Source: Campylobacter magnus
Lineage (GTDB): Bacteria; Campylobacterota; Campylobacteria; Campylobacterales; Campylobacteraceae
Direction of reading: 5' to 3'
DNA length: 64,000 nucleotides
NCBI RefSeq assembly: GCF_028649595.1
Contig: NZ_JAQSLK010000002.1
Location: 186,001 to 250,000 of the forward strand
Shown piece by piece: positions 52,895-61,398 of this stretch (positions are counted from its first letter, which is position 1; each line of letters opens with the position of its first letter). The notes beneath the pieces were generated by a model that had not been told where the DNA came from, did no database searches, and was given only the letters and a program-made list of their open reading frames with translations. Made by a program: the position numbers and the translations under genes.

Positions 52895-53548
52895 TTAATG
52901 ACCGCATCCGCCGCCGCAGCAACCAGATGCTACAGGGTGAAGCTCATCTATGTAGAATTTCACAGATTTTAGCCCCTCTTTTTTCGCCCATTCGTAAGCT
53001 GTGCTTACAAAATCCCAATTGATATTTTCATAGAATTTCTCCAAATACGCCGGGCGAGCATTGCGACTATCTATATAATAAGCGTGCTCCCATACATCAA
53101 CTACTAGAAGTGGCACTAATCCATCAGTTACTGGTGTAGCTGCGTTTGAGGTGTTTTTGATCTCTAGTTTGCTTGTGTTTGGGTTATAAACTAGCCAAGT
53201 CCAGCCAGCACCAAAAAGAGTTGTGGCTGAGTTTATAAATTCAGCTTTAAAGTCTTTAAAATCGCTTTTTAAAGCCGCTTCAAGCTCACTGCTTTTATCG
53301 CTTTTTTTCGCTATACAATCCCAGTAAAAATCGTGATTATACACTTGCGCAGCGTTGTTAAATAATCCGCCTTGTGAGCTTACAAGCACATCATACAAAC
53401 TAGCATTAGCTAGTTCGCTATCTTTTGTTAGATTGTTGTAGTTATTTACATATGTTTGGTGGTGTTTGCCGTGGTGATAATCACAGGCTTCTTTACTAAC
53501 TACTGCGTTGGAATTTGGGTCAAATGGTAGGTTTCTTAACTCTAGCAT
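52895..53548 (-). CDS. sodB: Superoxide dismutase, iron type, with Cys-rich tail
   Basis: Converts superoxide to peroxide and oxygen. Metal ligands are the histidine in YHHGKHHQTYVNN (near 27), one in AAQVYNHDFYW (near 77), and DVWEHAYYIDSRN (near 160-164). QGGLFNNAAQ is the iron-type signature. The last residues, SGCCGGGCGH (208-217), add three cysteines and a histidine not found in typical SodB and may bind metal. A TATAAT box (53581-53586, minus strand) and AAGGAGAAA precede the ATG. Confidence 0.95.
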   Translation of the reverse strand: MLELRNLPFDPNSNAVVSKEACDYHHGKHHQTYVNNYNNLTKDSELANASLYDVLVSSQGGLFNNAAQVYNHDFYWDCIAKKSDKSSELEAALKSDFKDFKAEFINSATTLFGAGWTWLVYNPNTSKLEIKNTSNAATPVTDGLVPLLVVDVWEHAYYIDSRNARPAYLEKFYENINWDFVSTAYEWAKKEGLKSVKFYIDELHPVASGCCGGGCGH

Positions 53549-53580
53549 ATTTTCTCCTTTGATTTAATTTGAGATTTGAA

Positions 53581-53586
53581 ATTATA
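53581..53586 (-). promoter_or_regulatory. Probable -10 box of sodB
   Basis: On the minus strand GGCTATAATTTC gives TATAAT 33 bases before the sodB ATG. The ribosome-binding site AAGGAG is at 53554-53559. Confidence 0.5.
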
Positions 53587-53652
53587 GCCTAAAATATTCA
53601 GCAAGAGCGTAAAACTCTTAAATAAATTTACAAATATTGCGAAATTTAAATA

Positions 53653-55503
53653 TCACAACTCTTTTATAGTATCAATAAACTTATCTACTAGTAAAGAGCC
53701 TTCAATTTTACTATTTTCAAACACCATAAAATAAAAGTATTTATCCCCAGCTTTATCTTCCTACTTTGAGCCTAATTTGAGCTTTGTCTTGCTATCATCA
53801 TTTGTTCTATCATCTCCCTTTGTTTCTAGCATTATGATATTTTCATTTTCGGTGCAAATTATAAAATCTGGGTAATGATTGATAAAAGCATTTATACAAA
53901 ATCCAGGTTTCATATCTTTATTTCTATGCCACCATTTTATGTTACCTAACGATACAATCTCGGTTAGCACTTTATTTTCCAACGAATTCAAATTGTCTAT
54001 TTCTTCTTGGTAAAGAGATTTATCATGCAAAGAGCTTAGTTTATAAGCTTGTATTTTTGGCTGAAAGCTAAAAGTATTTTTTATTTTGATGATACCTTTA
54101 TTTAATAAGTCATAAAATACTTTTTCTCTATATTCACTTTTTAACTCTTTAATTTTATTTTTTATTTTTATTGTGTATGCGTCTATTTCATCTAATAATT
54201 TTGCTTTTCTTTCATCGCTTAGATTATTTACTATACGCTCTATATAGTTTTTTAAATCATTTTCGTTTAAAGCATTATCATTTCTTAGCTTACCAAAAAT
54301 CAAATTTATACTTTGGCGAATTCTAGTTTCATCATTTGTTGTTTTTAGATACTGCTTAAAATACTCTCTTTGTATTTGTGCTACTTTTTTATATTTTGGC
54401 AAACTATCTTCTTCACTCAAATACACTTCAAAAATACTGCCTTCTGCTAAGTCAAAATTGATTTGTATATCTTTATCTGCTAATTTAAAATCTTTTTCCA
54501 AATATTCTTTTTCTAGCACCTTGCTATTTAATTCTTCAAATAAAATAGAGCCACTAGGCAAAACCTTTATAAATTGCGGTATTTTTTCAACTTCAAATTT
54601 TATCTTACTAGCTTTCACTTCTAAATCTCCAAAATAATCTAAGTTAGATGAATTTTCTTTTATTTCTTTGTCGTATTCATTAGCCATAGTTTTGGCATTT
54701 TCAAGTATTTTACTTACTTTATTTTCTAACTCTATATTCTTTGTGATATTGTCTATACTAACATCAGCAGATAAAAACTCGCTATTTTCATTGCTGTTAT
54801 TTTCATCATTTGCATACTCCAAAATACCCTTATCTTCTCGTGACTCATCTAGCTCTCTAAAATCCTTTTGCCTATAATCATCTTTACTAAACCCAGCTCC
54901 ATTTAATCCAGCTATTACACTTTTAGCGGTTCTTTCAAAGTCATTTGAGCAAGTAAGCACATAGCTTACATTTAATTCTTGATTTGTGTATTTTCTAGCG
55001 TTTGGCTGCCTCAATACTCTACCTATTAGCTGTTCTACATCAGCAGTAGAGTTTTTATTAGCAATACTAGCTAAAATATACGCATAAGGACAATCCCAGC
55101 CTTCTTTTAGTGCGTTTATAGTGATGATATAGCGTATTTTGCAATCTTTATCTAATAAATCAATTTTATCTAGTTCGTTGATTTTAGCAGTTTTTATCGC
55201 TATTTGCTCTTTTTTTATACCGATATTTACTAGCTTATTTTTTAGTTTCTCAAAAGTATGCGCATCTTCATTTGCTCCACTTTGTGCTTGAAATAGCACT
55301 ATTGGTCGTAAATTAGAATTTTCATTTTTTGCTATTGCTTCTAGTCTGTTTTGCATAACTATCGCATTGTCTATAACACTTGCTACATTTACAAAGTTGC
55401 ATAAAATTACTAGTAGCTTTACCATGTTTTCTTGCTTTAATTCTCTGGCATTTGTATAGTGTATTACATTTGAGCTATCCTTTGGTGTGGCAGTAAGCTC
55501 ATA
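53653..55503 (-). pseudogene. Type III restriction enzyme Res subunit, truncated and with an internal amber codon
   Basis: The frame opens abruptly with YELTATPKDSSN (helicase motif III, ATP), so the N-terminal DEAD-like half is missing; a TAA precedes it at 55504-55506. The second helicase domain follows (INALKEGWDCPYAYILAS, then VEQLIGRVLRQPNA), then a C-terminal nuclease with HYPDFIICTENE and MLETKGDD (PD-ExK). At 53761-53763 an in-frame TAG follows KLKLGSK, and the same frame continues for 35 more family-like residues (EDKAGDKYFYFMVFE) to a TGA at 53653; the TAG probably replaces a TGG tryptophan. No modification subunit is nearby. The gene is AT-rich and almost free of the genome palindrome, as expected for foreign DNA. 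Confidence 0.85.
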
Positions 55504-55806
55504 TTAAAAAAATAATGGCTGTTTCAAGCGTTGTAGCTTTGTTAGATTGTATGAGTGGCTCGAGAGCCTTTAAGATATCTTTGCGTGTAATTTTATAAAG
55601 TTTTTTATTATCAAGTTTTGAAAAATAATTTTTATAGCAAGCTTCTAGTGATTTTATACTATTTGGTCTTAATGCATTTTTTTATGCCTACAATATTTAA
55701 AAAAACACTCTTTAAAGGTAGAATTAACTTCATTTATGGTGATGTTTGTTAATTTATCTCTTTCTTTCTGCGCTTTTATTTTTGCTTCTGCTAACAAAAT
55801 ATTTTT
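55499..55806 (-). pseudogene. Remnant of a P4-type tyrosine integrase
   Basis: Translated on the minus strand, 55806-55690 gives LAEAKIKAQKERDKLTN and a segment to KKMH; after a one-base shift in a run of seven A near 55688, the frame continues LRPNSIKSLEACYKN and ITRKDILKALEPLIQ to LETAIIFL. This is the core-binding domain pattern of P4-like integrases; the N-terminal arm-binding part and the whole catalytic domain with its Arg-His-Arg-Tyr residues are gone. The 3' end runs straight into the truncated res gene, so one deletion probably removed the material between them. Confidence 0.68.
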
Positions 55807-55878
55807 TTAAAAATCTAAAAATAATTCAAGCAAATAAGCCAAGCTTAAAGAAAATTTGGCTAAAATCACAGCCTTTTT

Positions 55879-55965
55879 GCCTCGGTGGTGAAACTGGTAG
55901 ACGCGCCAGACTCAAAATCTGGTATGGGCAACCATGTGTCGGTTCGAGTCCGACCCGAGGCACCA
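55879..55965 (+). tRNA. tRNA-Leu (anticodon CAA)
   Basis: 87 bases with encoded CCA. Acceptor GCCTCGG pairs with CCGAGGC; the anticodon loop is CTCAAAA with anticodon CAA (reads UUG); a long variable arm (TATGGGCAACCATGTGT region) marks a class II tRNA; the T arm is GTCGGTTCGAGTCCGAC. It is a plausible integration site, though the integrase remnant lies on its 5' side. Confidence 0.97.
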
Positions 55966-55993
55966 CGATATAGTAAAATCATACTTTAAAGCA

Positions 55994-56087
55994 TTTCATT
56001 TACCATTTTACCCAAGTCCTTTCTATTGATTTTTCAATATTATACAGAGTGTAAAATAAAACTTGGGTAAAATCTAGGTGAAATTAT
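55994..56087. repeat. Inverted repeat downstream of tRNA-Leu
   Basis: ATTTTACCCAAGT at 56005-56017 is exactly complementary to 56061-56073, and an outer ATTTCA/TGAAAT block extends the match, leaving about 43 bases between. It may be a terminator-proximal structure or an old recombination site. Confidence 0.55.
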
Positions 56088-56105
56088 TTAACTTACATTT
56101 CAAGC

Positions 56106-57320
56106 CTAAAATAAAGATAAAAAGCCATTTATCACAATGGCATTTACTATATCTATAAAAAAGGCTCCGCATAGCGGCACGATGATAAAGGCTGTGTGGC
56201 TCATACCGTAGTTTTTACACACAGCTTGCATGTTTACCATAGCTGTCGGCGTAGCACCCATGCCAAAGCCGCAGTGCCCAGCTGAGAGCACGGCTGCATC
56301 ATAGTCTTTCCCACAAAATCTAAATGTAACAAAAATCGCAAAAAACACCATAAGCACGCTTTGGACAAAAAGCACGCTAAATATCGGCAAAGCAAGATTT
56401 GCTAGCTGAACTAGATCAATGCTCATCAAAGCAAAAGCTAAAAATAGCGCAAGGCTAACATTGCCAAGCAAGCCAACCTCTCTATCAAAGACCTCGTGGA
56501 TTTTAAGTGCACTTAAAGAGTTGCGCAAAATCACGCCAGTAAAAAGACAATACACAAAAGTAGGCAAGGTAAAACCAAGCTCAAGCCCCTTTACAAAATC
56601 AGCAACATAAACCCCCACAAGCAAACAAATAGCAAGCAAAGCAAGGCTTTGGGTGAAGCTGTTTTGCGTAATTTTGCGCTCTTTATATGCTTCAAGCTCG
56701 GTTATAGGGATATGGACACTCTCTGCGCTATCGCCTGGGGTTTTAAGATTGTGCTTTTTGATAAGATAAGTAGCCACCGGCCCGCCTATAATGCCGCCTA
56801 TTACTAGCCCAAAGGTAGCTGCTGCCATAGCCACCTCCAAAGCCCCAGCAAAGCTATAAGGCTCAGCGCCAAACACACTAGCCCACGCAGCGCCAGTGCC
56901 ATGCCCTCCGCTCATAGTGATTGAACCTGCTAAAAGTCCTATAAGATAGTTTTGTCCAAGGGCTGTGGCAATGCCTATACCAACGGCGTTTTGCAGCACT
57001 AAAAGCACGCTAATGACGACTAAAAAAATAAAGAGTTTTTTGCCACCTTTTTTAAGCGATGAAAAATCAGCGAGCAAGCCAATAGAGCTAAAAAATGCTA
57101 GCATCAGCGGGTCTTTTAGCGAGCCATCAAAACTAAGCTTGATATCGCCAAAAACACGCAAAAGCAAAAACAAGCTAGCTGCTATGATGCCGCCTACCAC
57201 GGCTTCTGGGATATTGTATTTGCTAAGCACCTTTATACGAGAGTTCAAAAAAGCCCCAAGCAAAAGCACCAAGACCATAACCACCAAAGTAGAATAAAAA
57301 TCAAATGAAATTGTTTGCAT
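56106..57320 (-). CDS. gltS: Sodium/glutamate symporter
   Basis: Na+-driven glutamate uptake across the inner membrane. Ten to twelve hydrophobic segments in two inverted repeats; each has the glycine-rich pore motif (SITMSGGHGTGAAWA in the first half, SAGHCGFGMGATPTAMVNM in the second), as in the ESS/GltS family. Length 404 is normal. The ATG follows AAAGGAGATTAG. It is monocistronic, between the tRNA-Leu region and a large repeat island. Confidence 0.93.
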   Translation of the reverse strand: MQTISFDFYSTLVVMVLVLLLGAFLNSRIKVLSKYNIPEAVVGGIIAASLFLLLRVFGDIKLSFDGSLKDPLMLAFFSSIGLLADFSSLKKGGKKLFIFLVVISVLLVLQNAVGIGIATALGQNYLIGLLAGSITMSGGHGTGAAWASVFGAEPYSFAGALEVAMAAATFGLVIGGIIGGPVATYLIKKHNLKTPGDSAESVHIPITELEAYKERKITQNSFTQSLALLAICLLVGVYVADFVKGLELGFTLPTFVYCLFTGVILRNSLSALKIHEVFDREVGLLGNVSLALFLAFALMSIDLVQLANLALPIFSVLFVQSVLMVFFAIFVTFRFCGKDYDAAVLSAGHCGFGMGATPTAMVNMQAVCKNYGMSHTAFIIVPLCGAFFIDIVNAIVINGFLSLF

Positions 57321-57446
57321 CTAATCTCCTTTATTTTTTTGCTAAAATACTAACAAAAAAATAACAACAAAGAGAAAAATCAGTATAAAAAAGTAAATTT
57401 TATTTTTTATTGTTACTATTTTACTCATTTTTAGCTTATCTTTTCT

Positions 57447-58077
57447 GGGGGTTAGGGGGTGTCTTTTAATCTAGAATTCCTAGCTAAATCTAGAATTCCT
57501 AGTAGGAATTCTAGATTTTTTAGATTAAATTCCGTCATTGCGAGGGAGCAAAGCAGAGGGAGTAATCTCATTCAAAATTCCGTTTAAAATTCCGTCATTG
57601 CGAGCAAGAATTCTAGATTTTAGTGGGGTTTTAGGGGTGGCAGCCCCTAAGGGTTTAGGGCGCAGCCCTTATAAAATTTGCGGGGCTGGCTTGCCCCACT
57701 AAAGCGAGCAAAATTCTAGAATTACCTAAATAAATTCTAGAATTCCCTAAGGATGAATTTAGAATTTCTAGAGATTGCTTCGCTTCGCTCGCAATGACGA
57801 AAATTCTAGAATTCCAAAGCCTTGTGTCATCCCCCGACTTGATCGGGGGATCTCATCACAAATAAATTTAAAATTCCCTATAGAGATCCTCGGGTCAAGC
57901 CCGAGGATGACATAGTAGGGAATTCTAGAATTACTAGGATAAAATCTAGAATTCCTAAGACTAAATCTAAAATTTCCTAGAATAAATTCTAAAATTCCTA
58001 GTAGGAATTTTAGAATTTTTAAATTAAATTTCGTAGGAATTCTAGAATTCCCAAGCTAAAAATACCCCCTAACCCCC
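57447..58077. repeat. 630-bp island of mixed palindromic repeats bounded by inverted GGGGGTTAGGGGGT
   Basis: No gene. GGGGGTTAGGGGGT at 57447-57460 recurs inverted at 58064-58077. Inside are many GAATTCTAGA palindromes; three copies of CGTCATTGCGAG (57533, 57593, and inverted ending 57799, there with GCTTCGCTTCGCTC); GTCATCCCCCGACTTGATC and its inverted partner ending GAGGATGAC (57826-57911); and a branched GC-rich fold, TAGTGGGG to CCCCACTA (57621-57701), with inner hairpins. The TCATTGCGAG and GTCATCC-type units resemble repetitive extragenic palindromes seen in many bacteria. Confidence 0.85.
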
Positions 58078-58085
58078 AAAAAAAA

Positions 58086-58382
58086 CTATCGCTTGGCATT
58101 TTGCGTGGCACGATAAAGAAAGCTAAAAATCTCAGCAATCGCGCGGTATAGATTTGGTGGAATTTCTTGGTCTATATCGATTTTGCTTAGGATTTCAACT
58201 AGGTCTTTATCTTTTTTTATAGGGATATTGTTTTCTTTGGCTGCTGCGATGATGTTTTCAGCGATGACGCCCTGACCGCTTGCTAGCACCTTTGGGGCGC
58301 CATCTTTTTCTTTGTTATAGCCTAGGGCGACAGCCTTTTTTAGAGCTGATTTTAGTGGATTTTTAGCTTTTTTCTCTGCCAT
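58086..58382 (-). CDS. FlhB C-terminal-domain homologue (EscU/YscU/HrcU family)
   Basis: 98 residues corresponding to the cytoplasmic switch domain of FlhB without its membrane part. ALGYNKEKDGAPKVLASGQG and IPIKKDKDLVEILSKID, DQEIPPNLYRAIAEIFSFLY match the FlhB C-terminal core after the autocleavage site; the NPTH cleavage motif itself is absent. Such FlhX/FhlB proteins can substitute for part of FlhB in flagellar export. It is one base after the FliK-like gene. Confidence 0.9.
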   Translation of the reverse strand: MAEKKAKNPLKSALKKAVALGYNKEKDGAPKVLASGQGVIAENIIAAAKENNIPIKKDKDLVEILSKIDIDQEIPPNLYRAIAEIFSFLYRATQNAKR

Positions 58383-58383
58383 T

Positions 58384-60306
58384 TTATGCCTTTATGTTAT
58401 ATCCTAGGTCGATGTCTTCGAATTGTTCATAGGCACTTTTGCCGCCTTTGCTAGCCACAAAAAAGTTATTTACCACAAGCCCAAGTTCGTTTAGCGCTCT
58501 TTTAAGACTTTTGGTCTCGCTTAAAATAATTTCTTTAAAGCCATCATTGCCAGTCTGTATGCTAACATCAAGAAATTTATTCTCAGCCAGACCTAGCACT
58601 ATGCCAATTTCGCCGAATTTCACAAAACTAAGCTCAATGCGAGCGTAAAACTTGTCCTTGTTGCCACGCTTGAAGCTAAGGTTTGAGCTATTTAGCTCGT
58701 CCCAGTGGTAGGGCAGGTAGGTTTGTAGCGAGTTTTGCGCAAAGCTTGCTAGCTGGTGGATTTCAATCTGGGTTAAAAGTCGTTGCGCAGCGGTGTGGAT
58801 ATTTTGCGTGCTGGATTGATTTTGCGTGCTTTCTTTAAGGTTTAAAAGCACAGATTTCATATCGCTTTGTAGCTCTTTTAGAGCTTGTTCTGCATTATTT
58901 GGCTTGATTGCGCCTATGCTTTTAGCAGCACTTTTGGCTGAGCGAGCAAGGCTTTTTATTTCTTCAAGGGCTGATTTTGCGCTAGCTAGTTCTGGGCTAA
59001 GAGTGTTTTTTAGGCTAGTTAAGGCGCGAGCTAGTTCAGTGATTTTGCCTTGGAGATTTGGGGTGTTTACCTCTGAGGCGATTGCTTCTTTAAACTGCGA
59101 TAGATTTATGTTTTTAAAGCTATTTTGCTCTTGTGTTAGAGTGGAGTTTTGCGAGAAACTGGCGTTTTGAGATAAAGAGCTATTTTGGCTAGCGTTTTGC
59201 GATAAACTGGCGTTTTGCGCAGAGTTTGCGTTTAGAGAAGACGAGTGCGCTGTGCTACCTGTGTTGCTTGTTTGTATATTTATTCTTATATGATTTGCTT
59301 TTGGCTCGTTTTGTTTGCTTAAAGCCTCTTTTAGCGTGGCATTTTCCTTATTATTTGGATCATAGCGAGTAAGAAAGGCTTTAAAATTGCTATCTTTATT
59401 TTTTAGCAAATTTAGAGCGTTTTGTAGCTCGTTTGCGCTAGCATTTATTTGTTCCCTGATAGCTCTAGCATCTTTTAGTGTAGCGCTATTTAGATTGTAG
59501 TTATTTGCGCTTTTTTGGGCGTTTTGTATGCTTGATTCTATGCGCAAGAGCAGATTTTGGGCTGTTTTTAGGCTAAGGTTTTTGCCTAGATTTGAGAGTT
59601 TATCAAGGTATTTTGCTGCGTTTTCTAGGGCGTTGCTTGCCTTGTCTAGGGCTTTAAAAGGCGAGTTATTTATAATCTCTTGATTTAGCTTTTTTTGCTC
59701 TTTTAGCAGGGTTTGAAGGTCGTTTATGCTCTTTTTAGCATCACTGTCGTTTGGTAGCTTTAAAAAGCTTTCTTTTAGCCCTTGATTTTGCGTGTTTTTC
59801 ATCTGGCTAAGTAGTTCTTTGATTTTGCTTGGTAGGCTTTGGGCTTCTAGGCTTTGGGCGATTTTGGCTTCTAGCATTATGCCTGAGTCTTTAATCCCTT
59901 GTGCTACGCCTTGTGGGCTTAGGTTTTCAATCGGCTTTATGAACTTTGCTAAGGCTTCTTTAAAAGTGGCTAGCTTTTCGTTGCCCTCTAGGGCTTTTAG
60001 CAGCTCTCTTACATCGCTTGCTAGGTTTGGGGCGACTTGGAGCAGGCGTGGCATATTTGGGCCTTGTTCGCCACTTTTTAGCCCGCTTAGTAGCTTGTTT
60101 GTAAGCTCACCTAGCTTTTGTTCTATTAAGGTTTGTTTTTCTCCTAGGATTTCTTGCTTGTCAAAAAGCGGCTTGCTTGTAGCGTCTTTTGTGGTGGTGT
60201 CTTTGGTGCTTGTTACTCGCTGCGAGACATCTTTTATGCGCTTATCTCGCTCTAGTTCCCTTATTTCTTTGTCTACTAACGGCTGGGTTATGGATGTGTT
60301 TATCAT
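58384..60306 (-). CDS. FliK-like hook-length/export protein
   Basis: 640 residues. The first 500 are helical and low in complexity, rich in Leu, Lys, Asn, Ser and Gln (SSLNANSAQNASLSQNASQNSS-type runs near 355-385). The last 120 residues (LPYHWDELNSSNLSFKRGNK to LGLVVNNFFVASKGG) have the beta-rich pattern of the Flg_hook domain that touches FlhB. Coupling to the FlhB-domain gene supports a role in export control. Length and N-terminus are highly variable in this family, so the exact function is inferred. Confidence 0.72.
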   Translation of the reverse strand: MINTSITQPLVDKEIRELERDKRIKDVSQRVTSTKDTTTKDATSKPLFDKQEILGEKQTLIEQKLGELTNKLLSGLKSGEQGPNMPRLLQVAPNLASDVRELLKALEGNEKLATFKEALAKFIKPIENLSPQGVAQGIKDSGIMLEAKIAQSLEAQSLPSKIKELLSQMKNTQNQGLKESFLKLPNDSDAKKSINDLQTLLKEQKKLNQEIINNSPFKALDKASNALENAAKYLDKLSNLGKNLSLKTAQNLLLRIESSIQNAQKSANNYNLNSATLKDARAIREQINASANELQNALNLLKNKDSNFKAFLTRYDPNNKENATLKEALSKQNEPKANHIRINIQTSNTGSTAHSSSLNANSAQNASLSQNASQNSSLSQNASFSQNSTLTQEQNSFKNINLSQFKEAIASEVNTPNLQGKITELARALTSLKNTLSPELASAKSALEEIKSLARSAKSAAKSIGAIKPNNAEQALKELQSDMKSVLLNLKESTQNQSSTQNIHTAAQRLLTQIEIHQLASFAQNSLQTYLPYHWDELNSSNLSFKRGNKDKFYARIELSFVKFGEIGIVLGLAENKFLDVSIQTGNDGFKEIILSETKSLKRALNELGLVVNNFFVASKGGKSAYEQFEDIDLGYNIKA

Positions 60307-60307
60307 A

Positions 60308-60790
60308 TTATTTTGCTTTTATAAAAACAGCTGAAAATAGCGCAGAAATAGGCATCACAGCAATGCCAGCTAAAAAGCTAAGTGGCTCAAAAAGCTCTTT
60401 TTTTAATAGAATAAAAAAAGCTAAAATAAGCAAAACATAGCCAAGCAAGCGCAAAGGCGAGAATACAGAGCCAAACTCATAAAGGCGCAAAGGTATTTTT
60501 GGGGTTTTTTCATTAGGAATTCTAGAATTCTCTAGCTTTGCTACTTCATCTTGGCTGGGAATTCTAGAATTCTCATTATCATCAAAAACATCATCAAATG
60601 CGCTTATATCAGCATTTACTATTTTTTTTGCCACACGCTTTTTATATCCTAAAAAACTAGCTAAGATGATGAGCGAACTAGAGATTAAAGCAACTTGTGA
60701 GTTTAGCACATGGACTGCGCCAAAATACGCACAAATAACAATCAGCACTGCGTCGCTACAAAGATAAATTAAAGCTAGTTTTTTTGCCAC
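60308..60790 (-). CDS. Membrane protein, four segments, unknown function
   Basis: Two membrane segments near the N-terminus (ALIYLCSDAVLIVICAYFGAV, ALISSSLIILASFLGY) and two near the C-terminus (LRLLGYVLLILAFFILL, PLSFLAGIAVMPISALFSAVF) flank a hydrophilic middle. In that middle, at about residues 74-95, two NSRIP segments are encoded by palindromes at 60515-60530 and 60557-60572. The C. jejuni counterpart at this place is also an uncharacterised membrane protein, as I recall. It lies 1 bp before the FliK-like gene. Confidence 0.7.
   Translation of the reverse strand: MAKKLALIYLCSDAVLIVICAYFGAVHVLNSQVALISSSLIILASFLGYKKRVAKKIVNADISAFDDVFDDNENSRIPSQDEVAKLENSRIPNEKTPKIPLRLYEFGSVFSPLRLLGYVLLILAFFILLKKELFEPLSFLAGIAVMPISALFSAVFIKAK
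60515..60572. repeat. Two palindromes inside the membrane-protein gene
   Basis: AGGAATTCTAGAATTC at 60515-60530 and GGGAATTCTAGAATTC at 60557-60572, 42 bases apart (a multiple of three), both read as NSRIP on the minus strand. Confidence 0.9.
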
Positions 60791-60800
60791 TTTTACTCAC

Positions 60801-61109
60801 TTAAATATTTTTGCCTATATCGTCATCTTGGGCGGTTTTTTTAGTGCTATTTGGCTTTATTATAGCGTGAGTATCGCCAAGCTCATCATAGCTTGCTTTT
60901 TGGGCTTTGTAGGCTTTGAAGACATTATTTATCGCTGCGAAGACGCCAAGGGCAATTCCGCCAAAAAGCGCCCAGTTTCCCCAGTACTGCCGTAACCACA
61001 CGCCAAGACCTGTGCCAATTGCTACAGCTACTACCATGCTAATGCCAAGGCTTAGGCTATCAGCTGCACGCGCTATTTTAAAAGTTTTACTATTGTTTTG
61101 TTCTTTCAT
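60801..61109 (-). CDS. AtpZ/AtpI-family small membrane protein
   Basis: 102 residues with two membrane helices (LSLGISMVVAVAIGTGLGVWL and WALFGGIALGVFAAINNVF), the second ending in Asn-Asn, the layout of AtpZ/AtpI proteins that assist ATP synthase c-ring assembly or Mg2+ handling. The atp operon is not in the window, so the link to ATP synthase is by family only. It is ten bases upstream of the previous membrane gene. Confidence 0.78.
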   Translation of the reverse strand: MKEQNNSKTFKIARAADSLSLGISMVVAVAIGTGLGVWLRQYWGNWALFGGIALGVFAAINNVFKAYKAQKASYDELGDTHAIIKPNSTKKTAQDDDIGKNI

Positions 61110-61128
61110 TTTTTTATCTTTATTTTAT

Positions 61129-61230
61129 CGGCTCAGCTCGTGGGTGCCTTTATCCGCCGCACGCCTCGATGAATTAAGTATTCTATCATCAGCGCGCGGC
61201 GAATAAATTCACCTCACGATCTTGGAGCCG
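61129..61230. repeat. GC-rich hairpin, GATGAA-N7-TTCTATC family, copy 3
   Basis: Core GATGAA (61168-61173), seven bases, TTCTATC (61181-61187). Arms pair along nearly their whole length: CGGCTC at 61129 with GAGCCG at 61225-61230, GGGTG with CACCTC, CCGCCGC with GCGGCG. About 102 bases in all. Confidence 0.78.
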
Positions 61231-61260
61231 TGTTTTTTATTGCTGCTGCTTTTATCGGCT

Positions 61261-61358
61261 GGCGGGGCTCTTGGGTGTCTTTGTCCGCCGCGATGCTCCG
61301 CAGATTATATATCTAGCGCACGCACCGCGGCGGACAAATTCACCTCAAGTGCCGCGCC
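61261..61358. repeat. GC-rich hairpin, diverged copy of the same family
   Basis: GGCGGGGC (61261) pairs with GCCGCGCC (61351-61358), and TTTGTCCGCCGCG with CGCGGCGGACAAA (the stem is perfect here). The loop reads GATTATATATCTAG, a decayed GATGAA/TTCTATC core. It follows copy 3 in direct orientation with a shared TTTTTATTGC(T/C)GCTG segment after each, so the pair is a tandem duplication of about 130 bp. Confidence 0.75.
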
Positions 61359-61398
61359 TTGTTTTTATTGCCGCTGTCGCGACTGTTAAAATTTTTAA

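Noticed and set aside
55879-55965. tRNA-Leu 3' end as the att site of the integrase remnant
   Set aside because: Islands normally join the tRNA 3' side, but the remnant lies on the 5' side and I saw no second copy of the tRNA 3' end in the window.
55746-55973. 75-codon frame across tRNA-Leu
   Set aside because: Its C-terminal half is the tRNA gene translated; no protein is expected.
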